Shown here: positions 10,277 to 20,232 of the stretch, piece by piece
Position numbering within the stretch: the stretch's first letter is position 1
Layout: each line of letters opens with the position of its first letter
Notes under the pieces: generated by a model
Databases searched by the model: none
What the model saw: the letters and a program-made list of their open reading frames with translations, nothing else
Told to the model about the DNA's origin: nothing
NCBI RefSeq assembly: GCF_030065675.1
Contig: NZ_JASJDK010000057.1
Location: 1 to 39,464, forward strand
Reading direction: 5' to 3'
DNA: 39,464 nt
Source: Mastigocoleus sp. MO_188.B34
Lineage (GTDB): Bacteria; Cyanobacteriota; Cyanobacteriia; Cyanobacteriales; Nostocaceae
Position numbers and translations under genes: made by a program

Positions 10277-10890
10277 TCTTATATCCTTATAATTATGTTT
10301 TTTTAATAACTATTACTTTTTCCTAAGGCAAAAATATGCTTTTGGGAAAAGTTTATTTTTTTACGTTTATGTTAATTAAAAAATAATTTGTCTATCTTTG
10401 AATCAACAGTAAATTCAGAATTGAATTTTAATTTATTATTCTATTACAAAAAAGCTGGTTAATTGCTGACTTCATCTTAGAATACAGAGAAAATATAATT
10501 CTTTTAGTGCAAATTCTTTTAGTGCAGTTTTTATAGGGTTAATAGACGCCTTGCAGTTTGTAATTAAACTAATAATATTTTTAATTTTTCTTGTGTTGGT
10601 GACATTTACAACCAATTACTAAGGAATATTTATTGTCGAAATTCAAAATTTAAAGGAAAATAAAATTCATAATAGATCGCTTTATAGGATTTACGGACTC
10701 CTTACCTTAGGATAGCGAGTCTCGAAAGGATTTATTTCCAATGGTTTGGGATCGACTTCTATAGTTGCAATTACTACATTTACTTCATTCGTACTTAAGT
10801 CTTGCTTTATTGATTACAAAACTCGAGCAAGAATCTATATTAAATACTACTAGATAAGAAATAAACAATAAAGCAATAAAAAATAAAACA
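10277..10890. other. Gene-free spacer between divergent CHAT and ROK genes
   Basis: This 614-base AT-rich region separates two divergently transcribed genes and should hold both promoters, but I see no convincing -35/-10 pair. It contains one perfect 15-bp tandem duplication (10497-10526). No open frame here looks coding. Confidence 0.5.
10497..10526. repeat. Perfect 15-bp tandem duplication
   Basis: AATTCTTTTAGTGCA occurs twice head to tail (10497-10511 and 10512-10526), about 220 bases upstream of the CHAT-WD40 start codon. It could be a duplicated regulator site or simple slippage; nothing in the sequence decides between these. Confidence 0.8.
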
Positions 10891-11843
10891 GTGAAACTTA
10901 TTTTAGCCCTTGATTTTGGCGGTACGAAGCTAGCAACAGGATTAACCAATAATGGCTCAAAGGAGTGGCTGAATTACAAACGTTGCTTATCTCCGACCAA
11001 TGCAGATGTTAATACCGATCTGAGCATAATGTATGAATTGATAGACTCAGTTTTGGAAGGTCAAAAACCTGATGTTATTGGCGTTAGTTTTGGCGGACCT
11101 GTAGATGCAAATACGGGTACAGTTAGACTTTCCCATCATGTCAAAGGTTGGGAAAACATACCTTTAAAAAAACTGCTTGAGGATAAATTTGGTGTTAGTG
11201 CAAACATAGATAACGATGCAAATGTTGCAGCTTTAGGAGAATATAGCTTTGGTGCGGGTCGGGGTTATAACAGTTTATTTTATATTACTGTTAGCACCGG
11301 TGTTGGTGGTGGATGGATTCTAAATGGTCAGCCCTGGCGCGGTTTTGAAGGAATGGCTGGGGAAATCGGACATGCGATCATAGATCCTGACGGACCTTTA
11401 TGTTTATGTGGAAAACGAGGATGTGTGGAAAGGTTAGCTTCTGGTCCTTATATGGCGCAGGACGTACGGGAAATATTGAGAAAGGAAACAAAAAAAGGAG
11501 AAATATTGAGGAGCTTAGTAGAAAATAACTTAGATTTAATAACGGGAAAAGTTATCAGCGAAGCTGCAAATAGTGGGATAAGTTAGCGCAAGAATTTTTA
11601 TTTCGGTCTTCTTGGGCTTTGGGAGTAGCAATTGGTAATGTAGCGAATGTAATTAATCCCCAACTATTTGTATTGGGTGGTGGGGTAACAAAAGCAGGAA
11701 ATTATTTTTGGGAAGTTCTACAGAAAACAGCCCAAGAAACTGCTTTACCAGAGGTAAATTTTGAAGTTTTACCAGCAAGTTTGGGAGATGACGCACCTTT
11801 ATGGGGTGCTGTAGCGCTAGCGCAGATGGGGATTGGGGATTAG
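10891..11843 (+). pseudogene. ROK family sugar kinase, interrupted by a frameshift
   Basis: The N-terminal part reads in one frame from GTG 10891 to a stop at 11584. It has the ROK phosphate-binding motif DFGGTK (residues 8-13), DNDANVAALGE, the GTGVGGG loop, and the ROK zinc signature GH...GPLCLCGKRGCVE with its His and three Cys. The C-terminal part continues in the next frame as DKLAQEFLFRSSWALGVAIG through VLGGGVTKAG to the stop at 11843. Both halves together are the usual length for a glucokinase-type ROK protein (about 317 residues). The break lies in the GGG run at 11575-11577: one extra G would restore SGDKLAQE. It is therefore either a one-base loss in the genome or a sequencing error. 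The expected activity is ATP-dependent phosphorylation of glucose or an amino sugar in the cytoplasm. nagB lies 9 kb away, too far for an operon argument. Confidence 0.85.
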
Positions 11844-11888
11844 GGATTAATTAGGGATTAGGGATTGGGGATTGGGGATTGGGGATTG
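11827..11888 (+). repeat. STRR1-like heptamer array (GGGGATT), G-quadruplex capable
   Basis: GGGGATT and variants (TAGGGATT) repeat from the last codons of the ROK gene into the spacer. The array supplies that gene's final residues and its TAG stop codon. The complement, CCCCAAT, matches the STRR1 class of short tandemly repeated sequences known from heterocystous cyanobacteria. Four G-runs of three or four, separated by ATT (11861-11884), fit the consensus for an intramolecular G-quadruplex on the plus strand. Confidence 0.8.
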
Positions 11889-11943
11889 GAGTAATAATAA
11901 AAATTTCTGACTCATTTTATTTTTTATTTAGAGAGATCCAAAA

Positions 11944-12246
11944 AATAAAATATCCAGCCCTTACACCGCGCAAGCGCGGTGCGTTCCGTACGCCACGGTC
12001 ATTGGCGCGTGCCGTACAAATATATTCAAACCGCGTGGCTAGCGCCACGTTCGGCTTGCCGCGTCTCAGGGTAAAACCGTTATTGACGCGCTACGCGTTT
12101 GAACGCAGCAAGCTGAACACCGTCCCGGTGCCCCTCACGGCTACGCCGCGTTCAAGGACTGCTGCGCGTTGCGCCGTTTGTACGCACTACGTGAACATCC
12201 CCAGGATGCGTCCGATAGGCGCAACGCAAGGGCTGGATATTTTATT
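11944..12246. mobile_element. GC-rich 303-bp MITE-like block with 19-bp terminal inverted repeats
   Basis: AATAAAATATCCAGCCCTT at 11944-11962 recurs as a perfect inverted copy at 12228-12246. Between them the base composition changes abruptly to GC-rich, with several smaller hairpins, such as CCGCGCAAGCGCGG and CGTGGCTAGCGCCACG. Although one frame stays open over most of the block, its product resembles no protein. The layout (terminal inverted repeats, no gene, foldable interior) fits a non-autonomous mobile element or a large extragenic palindrome, placed between two convergent genes. No target-site duplication is obvious. Confidence 0.6.
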
Positions 12247-12289
12247 ACTTTGAAGTCCCTTATAAACACGCTCTAAGAGACTACCAATT

Positions 12290-13741
12290 TTACTTATATG
12301 ACGAGATAGGTAACTCTATTAAAAATTCAGTACCTTCTCCTAGAGTAGAATTAAAACTTAATCTACCACCATGGTTTTCCTCAACAATTTGGCGTGCGAT
12401 CGCTAAACCTAGTCCTGTACCCTGACCTACACTTTTGGTAGTAAAAAGGTTATCAAAGATATGAGATTTGATTTCCTCTGGTATTCCAGGACCATTATCT
12501 TTAATTCGAATTATTACTGTAGTATTATCAGTAAATACTTCTGTCTTAATTACTATTTTGTAAGCTTTAGCTTTAAATTCAGGTAATGTTTGATTTGCAG
12601 AAACTATATCAAAAACATCAATTGCATTGGCAATAATATTCATAAATACTTGATTTAATTGACCTAAGAAACACTCGATATGTGGTAAATTTCCATACTC
12701 TTTGACAACTTCAATTGTAGGACGAATATTGTTTGCTTTGAGACGATATTTTAAAATTAAAATAGTGCTATCAATTCCTTTATGAATATTACAATTAATT
12801 TTTTCAGATGTGTCACTCCTACAGAAAGTACGCAAACTTGTACTAATATCTTCAATACGTTCTGTTGCTATTTTCATTGAAAAAAGCAGTTTTGGTAAAT
12901 CTTCGTTAAGATATTCTAAATCAATATCTTTGGCGTTTTTGCTAATTTTTTCTTCTGGATTAGGGTAAATTTTTTGATAGCATTCTATATGGCTAAATAA
13001 ATCTTCAATGTATTCTTCAATATTCCTAATACTACCTTTAATAAATCCGAGTGGATTATTAACCTCATGTGCTACCCCTGCAACTAGGTTACCAAGAGTT
13101 GCCATTTTTTCACTCTGTAAAATTTGAATTTGAGTTCTTTTTAGTTCTTGTAAAGTTTTAGTTAGTTCTAAAGTACGTTCCTCCAAGGAATGCACATATC
13201 GATATGCTCTTAAAGCCGTGATAGCGGTAGTAATTAATCTGTGATGGTCGAGTTCAACTTTTAGTTTATAATCATTAATATCATAATCAATTATTATTGA
13301 CTCTTCTGGAGCTTCCCCCGGTTGTCCAGTACGTAAAATGATTCGTACTAATTTATTCTCAAGTCGCTCGCGAATATATTTAACAACCTTTAAACCAGCG
13401 TCATTGCTTTCCATAACTACATCTAAAAGTACGAAAGCTGTTTGAGGATGTTGATTTAGAAGCTCTATAGCTTCTTTTCCTGAGTAAGCAGAAATTAGGG
13501 TAACTGGTTTATTTTCAAAGGTAAAATCTTGTAATACTAATTGAGTCGCTTGGTGAACTGCTGGTTCATCATCTACAATCATGATTTTCCAAGTATCTTT
13601 ATCTGTAATTTGAACATATGTGTCTGTATCATCTTCAACGAATAAAATTTCTTCATCTTCTTCTGGAAAAATGATTTCAGTATTTTCTATATTTTCTAAA
13701 TTGTTTAACTTTAATGTTTCTTTATTGTGATTGGTAAACAT
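12290..13741 (-). CDS. Response regulator receiver-histidine kinase hybrid
   Basis: 483 residues. After an acidic N-terminal stretch, a receiver domain spans about 52-180: IVDDEP (Asp57-Asp58), phosphoacceptor Asp107 in VLLDVV, and the conserved IDYDINDYKLK segment found in receivers of this class. A coiled coil (about 185-208) leads to a HisKA domain with His225 in VAGVAHEVNNPLG, then an HATPase domain with the N box (QVFMNIIANAID), DNGPGIP and GTGLGLAIA. There is no membrane segment, so it is cytoplasmic and probably receives phosphate from another kinase. It lies 78 bases downstream of the giant kinase gene on the same strand, which suggests co-transcription and a shared pathway. Confidence 0.93.
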   Translation of the reverse strand: MFTNHNKETLKLNNLENIENTEIIFPEEDEEILFVEDDTDTYVQITDKDTWKIMIVDDEPAVHQATQLVLQDFTFENKPVTLISAYSGKEAIELLNQHPQTAFVLLDVVMESNDAGLKVVKYIRERLENKLVRIILRTGQPGEAPEESIIIDYDINDYKLKVELDHHRLITTAITALRAYRYVHSLEERTLELTKTLQELKRTQIQILQSEKMATLGNLVAGVAHEVNNPLGFIKGSIRNIEEYIEDLFSHIECYQKIYPNPEEKISKNAKDIDLEYLNEDLPKLLFSMKIATERIEDISTSLRTFCRSDTSEKINCNIHKGIDSTILILKYRLKANNIRPTIEVVKEYGNLPHIECFLGQLNQVFMNIIANAIDVFDIVSANQTLPEFKAKAYKIVIKTEVFTDNTTVIIRIKDNGPGIPEEIKSHIFDNLFTTKSVGQGTGLGLAIARQIVEENHGGRLSFNSTLGEGTEFLIELPISSYK

Positions 13742-13819
13742 GGTAAATACAGCTTAAATATTACAAAAAATATCAATCAAAGTTCAGTATTAAATATGTT
13801 AGGGATGAAAAATCAAGTA

Positions 13820-16800
13820 TTAACTAATTATTGAAGGAATGATGATTATAAACTGGGTACCTTTACCAACTTGGGAATTTACATCTATACTTCCATGTAA
13901 TTTATGGGTAATTAAGTTATAAACAATATGCAAACCTAAGCCAGTTCCCCCTTGATTTCTTTTAGTGGTAAAGAAAGGCTGAAAAATCTTGTCTAAATTT
14001 TCTTCAGGAATTCCACAGCCATCATCACTGTAAATAATTTTGATGTGTTGATTCTCTGATAATATTTCAAAATTTAATTGTCCGGCTTCTCCTTGTGGAT
14101 AACCATGAGTCAAGGAATTTATCACTAAATTAGTTATTATTTGAGCTAAGCTCCCAGCATAACTATTAATCTTTAGATTTTCATCGCCGGAAACTTTGAT
14201 TTTATGTGGAGATTGTTTAAGTTTGGGAGTTAGACTTAGTAAAACCCCTTCAATGTATTCTTTTACTCTAAATTTACGTAGTTCTAAATTCGTTTGATCT
14301 ACCGCAACTTGTTTAAAACTATTAACTAATTCCCCAGTTCGATTGAGATTTTGTAAGAGTAAATCACTACTTTGTTGGGCAATTTGGAGGTAATTATTTA
14401 ATGTGGAACGCTTTAATTGTCCCTGAGCTATATTATTTACAAAATTTTGGGTTTTGACAGCTAAATTAGAAGCCACAGTAATACTTGTACCTACAGGAGT
14501 GTTAATTTCGTGGGCAATTCCAGCAACTAAACTACCTAAAGCTGCCATTTTTTCCGATTCTACAAGTTTATTTTGGGTGGCTTTTAGTTTTTCTAAAGCA
14601 TGGGAAAGTTCTTGTGTACGCTCTTGTACTTTTTGTTCTAAATTTTCATAGAGACGGGCGTTTTCCAAAGAAATTGCAGCTTGGGAACAAAGTAGGTTGA
14701 GTAATTGAATGCGATCGTGGGTAAAAGCTTCTTTGACAAAATTATTTTCTAGGTAAAGAATACCTGTGAGTTTGCCTTGATGGAGAATAGGCATGCATAA
14801 AATGGATTGGGGTTGGTTACGATCAAAGTAGCAATCGCCTGCAAATTTGGTATATGCATCAAGATTATTAATAACCAAAGTTTCACAGGTGCGAGAAACC
14901 AACTGAATCAAGCTTCTTGGGATTTGCGGACTTTGTTCTAGAAGCTCAGAGGGTGTTACAGATATCTTTGGGGCTTCCCCTTGACCTTCAAATGTTACCA
15001 CTGCTTCAATGATGAATTCCGATAACCGAGGTGAAACAAATACACCTTTATCTGCTCCAGCATTTTCAATTACCACTGACACTAAGGTAGAAAGTAATTG
15101 ATTGAGATGAATTTCTTCTGAAATCGCTTGGGAGGCTTTCATCACTGTGGCTAAGTCAAGAATGGAGGAATTGCTAAGGGTGGTGTTTGAAGTTATGGTT
15201 TGGGAAATATTTTTTTGAATTGTAGTTCTGTAGTTGATTTGTTCTTGCTGAAAAATAGGAGCAAGCAGTTGAGGATAGCGTTTTTCTAAGTCATCTGTTT
15301 TGGCTTTAGCTCCCCATTTGGCATAGCAGTAATAAGCTTCTTGCATATATGTTGCAGCCACTTTTTCTTTACCCCAGTCAAGATAGAATTTAGCAGCGAG
15401 TTCGTTGGCAAGAGCTTCTTCGTAACTATACTCATGAGCTTGTGCTGTAGTTATGGCTTGTTCGTACAGATTGATTGCTTCTAATTTTTGTCCGTTGAGC
15501 CGTGCTTTTTCTGCTTGTATGAGAAGACACTTATGAAGAATATTTTCCGGACAAGCTGTTTGCCACTGACTTAATTTTTCTTCTAAAGGAATTAAGGCTT
15601 GCCAGTGTAATTGACGCTCTTTCTCATCCCGAGCAGATTCAGCGAGAGAGATGTGCATTAATGCAACATAGAATACACTGGAAGGAACTTTGGCATGGCT
15701 AGAAACGGTATTTTCAATGATGCTGAGTTGGGGAATCAAATCTGGGTATGCAGCTTGGTTCTCGAATAAATAGCTGTGACGAATTTTTACAGAATACAGC
15801 CAAGCTAAATGATAGAGTGTATCGCTGTATTTTTCTAAATATTTAGATTCACTAAAGCAATCGTCATCAAAGGTTAAACAGGTGTGAGTCAAACCCAGAA
15901 GATTGCGAATAGGTTGAATGACTCCAACGATTAAAGCATCTAAATTTTCAAAACTTTTAATATGACGCAAAAACTCCGCATGGGTGGTGGCGATTGCATA
16001 TAATTCATCCAGATTTTTACCAGAGGTGAGGCGATCGGAACCACTTTGCATCATCATAAAACCAACGGTCAGCCAGTTGCCAGCATCCATCCCATATTTG
16101 TAGGCATTGTCATAGTAAATATCAGCTTCTCGAATGGGACGACTCCAGCTATGTACATCCGCAGCAAAGAGAAAATTAGTCATTCCTCGTACATCTGCAT
16201 TATCAAACTGCTCGCAAAGCTGTACGGCCATATCTCCAAACTGATAAGCAGTGGCAAATTCTTTTAACAAGACATTGGCAATTAAGCCATACCCCACATA
16301 GCCAAAGGGCGACATATCGCTATTACCATACTGCAACGAGAAAGTTGTCATTTTAGCCACTGCAAGTAATCCTAATATGGGCTGACCATCTAGCCATGCC
16401 GCATAAAAAAGAATTTGCAAAATTCGCAATAGCTCTGCAATGTTCTCATCTTCCATCTTGGGCAATAAAAGAATCGATTCAATTGTTTGTTGCTCTAAAA
16501 ATCGATTGACTGTAGCAATTTCTTCATTCAGGGTGGCTTGAATACTTTCTGGGGTTACAGGCATCACCCAGCCTAGTAGTTGTAAACTCTGGCGTTGAAT
16601 CGCGATCGCTTCGGCATTTCGACCCTGAAGCTGATATTGGGTCATTTGTATCCGATAAACCACAGCTTTATCTAGGGGTGTTTGAGCGTGGGCTAAGGTG
16701 ACTGCATACAAAGCTTCCGCTCGTTCAAAATTGCTACAGAGATAAGCGGTTTCCGCTGCTTCTCGGTGCAAGGCATACATTAGTGCATAGTTAGTCTGCC

Positions 16801-19177
16801 AAGCTTTTGTAGTCAATAAGTCCATGCCAATCTCACAATAATTCTGAGCAGCTTGATAGGCAGCAGAGAGTTTTGCCTTTTGTCCAGCTTGTAAGTTTAA
16901 CTGAGCCAGCTGCTGTTTTTGCATGGTATTGGAGATTGTACCTCTCCCTAAATTCAATTGATTGACAATCTCAAAAATCTGTTCGATTATTTCTTGCCCA
17001 GACAGTCCTTGCAGTAACAATTGACCAATCTGCAAATGGGTCACTTGTTTACAATTATCAGGTATCAAGGAATAAGCCGCTTGCTGAACGCGATCATGCA
17101 GAAACTTATAACTGAATGTTTCATTCGGTTGTTGTTCCGTTGTTTGAGCTTCTCCCAAGTAGAATTTGTACAAATCACTTTGGGGCAGAATTAAACCTTC
17201 TTGCAAGGCTTTCCAAAGTATCGTTGCCACTCCTGTTTGAGATTGCTGTGAAACAATTGCCAGTGTAGTTAAATCAAACTGTGCGCCAATACAAGCCGCA
17301 AGTTTTAAAATCTCTTGTGTTACTTCTGGCAGCTTTTGTAATTGCTGTGCCATCAATTCGACCACATCCGAGGTCAATGCAGCATCCCGGACTTTTACCA
17401 TGTCACACTGCCAGTGACCTAAATCTGAGTCGAAGGTAATTAATTGGTCTTGATATAATGCCTTGAGAAACTGAGTAGCAAAGAAAGGATTTCCCTGGGT
17501 TTTCTGCATTACCAACTCTGTCAGAGGTTGTACCACAGATACGGGAGCATGAAGGGTATCTGCTATCAGGTGATTGAGACTGGTAAAATTCAGGGGTTGC
17601 AGGGTGATAGTGTGGATTGTTGCCCCAGCGTTCTTCATGTCATTGAGACTCAACATCAAAGGGTGGGCAGCAAAGACTTCATTATCTCGATATGCTCCCA
17701 ACAGCAATAAACAACCCGTTTTAATATCAGACATTAACACCTGAATCAAGCTCAACGAAGCCGAATCTGCCCATTGCAAATCATCCACAAAAATTACCAA
17801 CGGGTGTTCGGAGGTAGTAAAAACTTGAATAAACCTTTGGAAGAGTAAGTTAAACCGATTTTGGGCTGCAGTTCCTGATAATTCTGGTGCTGGAGCCTGT
17901 GCTCCAATAATCTGCTCTAATTCTGGAATCAGTTCCACAATCACTTGGGCATTTTCTCCCAATGCTGCTAAAATTTTGCTTTTCCAGTGTTGTAATTGGA
18001 TATCACTTTCACTGAATAATTGCCTTATTAAATCCCGGAAGGCTTGCACAAAGGCAGAAAAGGGAATATTACGGTTGAACTGGTCAAACTTGCCTTTGAT
18101 AAAGTAACCCCGTTGCTTTACTATGGGCTTATGCACTTCATTAACAACGGCTGTTTTTCCAATACCTGAAAAACCAGCTACCAGCATTAATTCAGAGTTA
18201 CCATCAGCGACTCGGTCGAAAGTATCTAGCAGAGTTTGCACTTCGGCTTCCCGTCCATAGAGTTTTTCGGGAACAAGGAAGCGATCGCACAAACCTCTCT
18301 GTCCCAAGTCAAACTCAGCAATTGACCCTGTTTCTTTCCACTGGTTTAAACCGAATTGCAAATCATGCTTGAGTCCCAAGGCACTTTGATAACGGTCTTC
18401 GGCATTTTTCGCCATCAGTTTAGCGACTATTGCCCCCAAGATTTTGGGCACATTGGTATTTACTTGATGGACAGCTGTGGCAATTTTAGCGATATGGCAA
18501 TGCACCAGTTCTAAGGGATCATCGGCAACAAAGGGTAAACGACCTGTTAGCAATTGATATAGGGTAACACCTATTGCATAAAAATCGCTGCGATAATCAA
18601 TACCACGATTCATTCGTCCCGTTTGTTCTGGTGCTAAATAAGACAGTGTTCCCTCCAATACATTGGGGTTTTGGATTTCCTGGGTCTCTTTCGGCAACAG
18701 CGAAGCAATGCTAAAGTCAATTAGTTTAACTTGCTTGGACTGTGGATGAATCAGGATGTTAGCGGGTTTGATATCTTTGTGGATCACCCGAAAAGAATTC
18801 AAATCCTGGAGGATGTCAGCTAGTTGAATGGCGATCGCCAAGACATCACCTAGGTCTAATGACTGCTGCTGCATATATTTGTCCAAGGATATCCCACCCC
18901 AATCTGCCATTATCAGGGCATAGCCATTACCGAATCTCTCCAGGCTCAGGGGTTGTATAATACCAGCAATGGGTAAATTTTTGGCTATCCCATACTGATT
19001 GCGAAACTGTACCAATTCCCCGAATGTGGGATACTCTCGTTGCAACACCTTGATTACCACAGTAAATTGCTGATTCTTATCTACTGCTCGATACACTGCT
19101 GTTCGAGAACCAAGGTAAAGTTGTTCAGTGATGGTGTAACCAGAAATTTCCGGGAATTGAGGTGCTGTTGCTATCAT
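13820..19177 (-). CDS. Ser/Thr kinase-AAA ATPase-GAF-histidine kinase fusion
   Basis: 1785 residues with domains in this order. An N-terminal eukaryotic-type kinase (about 12-275) has Lys43 in VIKVL, Asp134 in HKDIKPANI, and Asp153 in LIDFS, where Ser replaces the usual Gly of DFG. A predicted ATPase follows, with Walker A GFSGIGKT (Lys341) and Walker B FVDDLQWAD (about 461). A long TPR-like helical region runs to about 1330. A GAF domain lies at about 1355-1505, then a coiled coil, HisKA with His1556 in GIAHEINTP, and HATPase with SDDGCGIP and GTGLGLHIV. This matches the HstK-type dual-kinase family of Anabaena/Nostoc. No membrane segments are seen, so it is a cytoplasmic sensor. The ligand is unknown. 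The receiver-kinase gene immediately downstream is a plausible partner. Confidence 0.94.
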   Translation of the reverse strand: MIATAPQFPEISGYTITEQLYLGSRTAVYRAVDKNQQFTVVIKVLQREYPTFGELVQFRNQYGIAKNLPIAGIIQPLSLERFGNGYALIMADWGGISLDKYMQQQSLDLGDVLAIAIQLADILQDLNSFRVIHKDIKPANILIHPQSKQVKLIDFSIASLLPKETQEIQNPNVLEGTLSYLAPEQTGRMNRGIDYRSDFYAIGVTLYQLLTGRLPFVADDPLELVHCHIAKIATAVHQVNTNVPKILGAIVAKLMAKNAEDRYQSALGLKHDLQFGLNQWKETGSIAEFDLGQRGLCDRFLVPEKLYGREAEVQTLLDTFDRVADGNSELMLVAGFSGIGKTAVVNEVHKPIVKQRGYFIKGKFDQFNRNIPFSAFVQAFRDLIRQLFSESDIQLQHWKSKILAALGENAQVIVELIPELEQIIGAQAPAPELSGTAAQNRFNLLFQRFIQVFTTSEHPLVIFVDDLQWADSASLSLIQVLMSDIKTGCLLLLGAYRDNEVFAAHPLMLSLNDMKNAGATIHTITLQPLNFTSLNHLIADTLHAPVSVVQPLTELVMQKTQGNPFFATQFLKALYQDQLITFDSDLGHWQCDMVKVRDAALTSDVVELMAQQLQKLPEVTQEILKLAACIGAQFDLTTLAIVSQQSQTGVATILWKALQEGLILPQSDLYKFYLGEAQTTEQQPNETFSYKFLHDRVQQAAYSLIPDNCKQVTHLQIGQLLLQGLSGQEIIEQIFEIVNQLNLGRGTISNTMQKQQLAQLNLQAGQKAKLSAAYQAAQNYCEIGMDLLTTKAWQTNYALMYALHREAAETAYLCSNFERAEALYAVTLAHAQTPLDKAVVYRIQMTQYQLQGRNAEAIAIQRQSLQLLGWVMPVTPESIQATLNEEIATVNRFLEQQTIESILLLPKMEDENIAELLRILQILFYAAWLDGQPILGLLAVAKMTTFSLQYGNSDMSPFGYVGYGLIANVLLKEFATAYQFGDMAVQLCEQFDNADVRGMTNFLFAADVHSWSRPIREADIYYDNAYKYGMDAGNWLTVGFMMMQSGSDRLTSGKNLDELYAIATTHAEFLRHIKSFENLDALIVGVIQPIRNLLGLTHTCLTFDDDCFSESKYLEKYSDTLYHLAWLYSVKIRHSYLFENQAAYPDLIPQLSIIENTVSSHAKVPSSVFYVALMHISLAESARDEKERQLHWQALIPLEEKLSQWQTACPENILHKCLLIQAEKARLNGQKLEAINLYEQAITTAQAHEYSYEEALANELAAKFYLDWGKEKVAATYMQEAYYCYAKWGAKAKTDDLEKRYPQLLAPIFQQEQINYRTTIQKNISQTITSNTTLSNSSILDLATVMKASQAISEEIHLNQLLSTLVSVVIENAGADKGVFVSPRLSEFIIEAVVTFEGQGEAPKISVTPSELLEQSPQIPRSLIQLVSRTCETLVINNLDAYTKFAGDCYFDRNQPQSILCMPILHQGKLTGILYLENNFVKEAFTHDRIQLLNLLCSQAAISLENARLYENLEQKVQERTQELSHALEKLKATQNKLVESEKMAALGSLVAGIAHEINTPVGTSITVASNLAVKTQNFVNNIAQGQLKRSTLNNYLQIAQQSSDLLLQNLNRTGELVNSFKQVAVDQTNLELRKFRVKEYIEGVLLSLTPKLKQSPHKIKVSGDENLKINSYAGSLAQIITNLVINSLTHGYPQGEAGQLNFEILSENQHIKIIYSDDGCGIPEENLDKIFQPFFTTKRNQGGTGLGLHIVYNLITHKLHGSIDVNSQVGKGTQFIIIIPSIIS

Positions 19178-19328
19178 AACTTTGAGGACCGATAGTTGCC
19201 CTTGGACTCATTACTGTTATTAAGATACCCATAAATATTGCTAATCTAATCTGGTTGTATTGCAAAAAGTGAAGAAGGCTTTTATGGAGCAATATGGTAG
19301 GGGCTAGACCTAGGGTCACGCAATAATT

Positions 19329-19368
19329 AGAGCCTGCGGCGTCGGCGTTAAACCTTAAGGTTTAACGC
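19329..19368. repeat. GC-rich repeat fragment with a perfect 24-bp palindrome
   Basis: The 374-base gap upstream of the giant kinase gene contains a GC-rich patch. Its core, 19345-19368, is a perfect palindrome with the half-site GCGTTAAACCTT. The 22 bases at 19329-19350 recur exactly, inverted, at 33443-33464 inside the loop of a REP-type palindrome, which marks this as a dispersed repeat and not a gene-specific site. The rest of 19178-19551 shows no gene. Confidence 0.7.
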
Positions 19369-19551
19369 ATACGTCGTCAGACACGTGCAATCCTTTACGC
19401 TTTGCTAGGCGCTAACCGACCCGCTACCAGAGCACTACCCGGATTTCTCACAAGCGAGAAAAAATATTTGAATTAGCCAGATTTGGGATAGTTTAATTGA
19501 TACACCATTAAAATACTTACAGAGCGTGAGTAACTATTTACCCATTACCAA

Positions 19552-20232
19552 TCAAACATTTACCCCAACGGGATCCAGTCCAATCTGGGACTTAAGAAAC
19601 GTCCACATCGTCAAATCATTAAAATCGTAAACAGTCATAAATGCACCCATTTCCAGCATTTTCATTGGTTCGCCAGTTGAAGCTACACCAATTGTCCGAA
19701 TTCCAGCACCAAGCGCCGAAGTAATCCCACTGGGAGAATCCTCGAAGGCGATCGCCTGTTCGGGATTAACCCCTAACCTTTCTAAACCTACTCGATAGGG
19801 TGTGGGGTCTGGTTTTGCTGCTGCTTCTTGTTCCGCAATTACAACAGTATGAAAAATTTCTTCCAAGCCCAAAATATTGACCATAAACCTAGCATTTTTG
19901 GTTGGTGCATTGGTAACTAGTGCGCGCTTGAGACCATGTTTTTCCGTTGATGCTATTAACTGAGAAAAACCATCAATAGGTTTGAGCTCGTGAGCTTTAT
20001 CCCGAAATTTTGATTCTTTTTCCTCTGCCAACTTCTCACCTTCCTCCGGTGATAAATTGGGTAACATATCTTTGATAATTTCTGGGTTTAGCCTACCAGT
20101 AAAACGAGACTTATAAATTTTTTCATCAATTTCTACGTCATACTCGAGAAGAATATCCCGCCAAATCTGGTAATGAATTGGGTCTGTATTGACGATTGTT
20201 CCATCCAGATCGAAGAGAATTGCGCTTAACAT
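19552..20232 (-). CDS. HAD superfamily hydrolase, beta-phosphoglucomutase-like
   Basis: 226 residues, the normal size for subfamily IA HAD enzymes with an alpha-helical cap. Motif I is FDLDGT (nucleophile Asp8, acid/base Asp10), motif II is around LVTNAPTKNA, motif III is the Lys in AAAKPDPTPY, and motif IV is FEDSPSG. The TDPIHYQIW segment and cap resemble beta-phosphoglucomutase-like proteins, but the substrate (a hexose or pentose phosphate) cannot be told. It is cytoplasmic. The gene is divergent from nagB with a 179-base gap, which hints at shared control of sugar phosphate metabolism. Confidence 0.9.
   Translation of the reverse strand: MLSAILFDLDGTIVNTDPIHYQIWRDILLEYDVEIDEKIYKSRFTGRLNPEIIKDMLPNLSPEEGEKLAEEKESKFRDKAHELKPIDGFSQLIASTEKHGLKRALVTNAPTKNARFMVNILGLEEIFHTVVIAEQEAAAKPDPTPYRVGLERLGVNPEQAIAFEDSPSGITSALGAGIRTIGVASTGEPMKMLEMGAFMTVYDFNDLTMWTFLKSQIGLDPVGVNV

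Noticed and set aside
11879-12253. 124-codon plus-strand frame over the GC-rich block
   Set aside because: Its product has no family resemblance and follows the inverted-repeat structure; GC-rich DNA gives open frames by chance.
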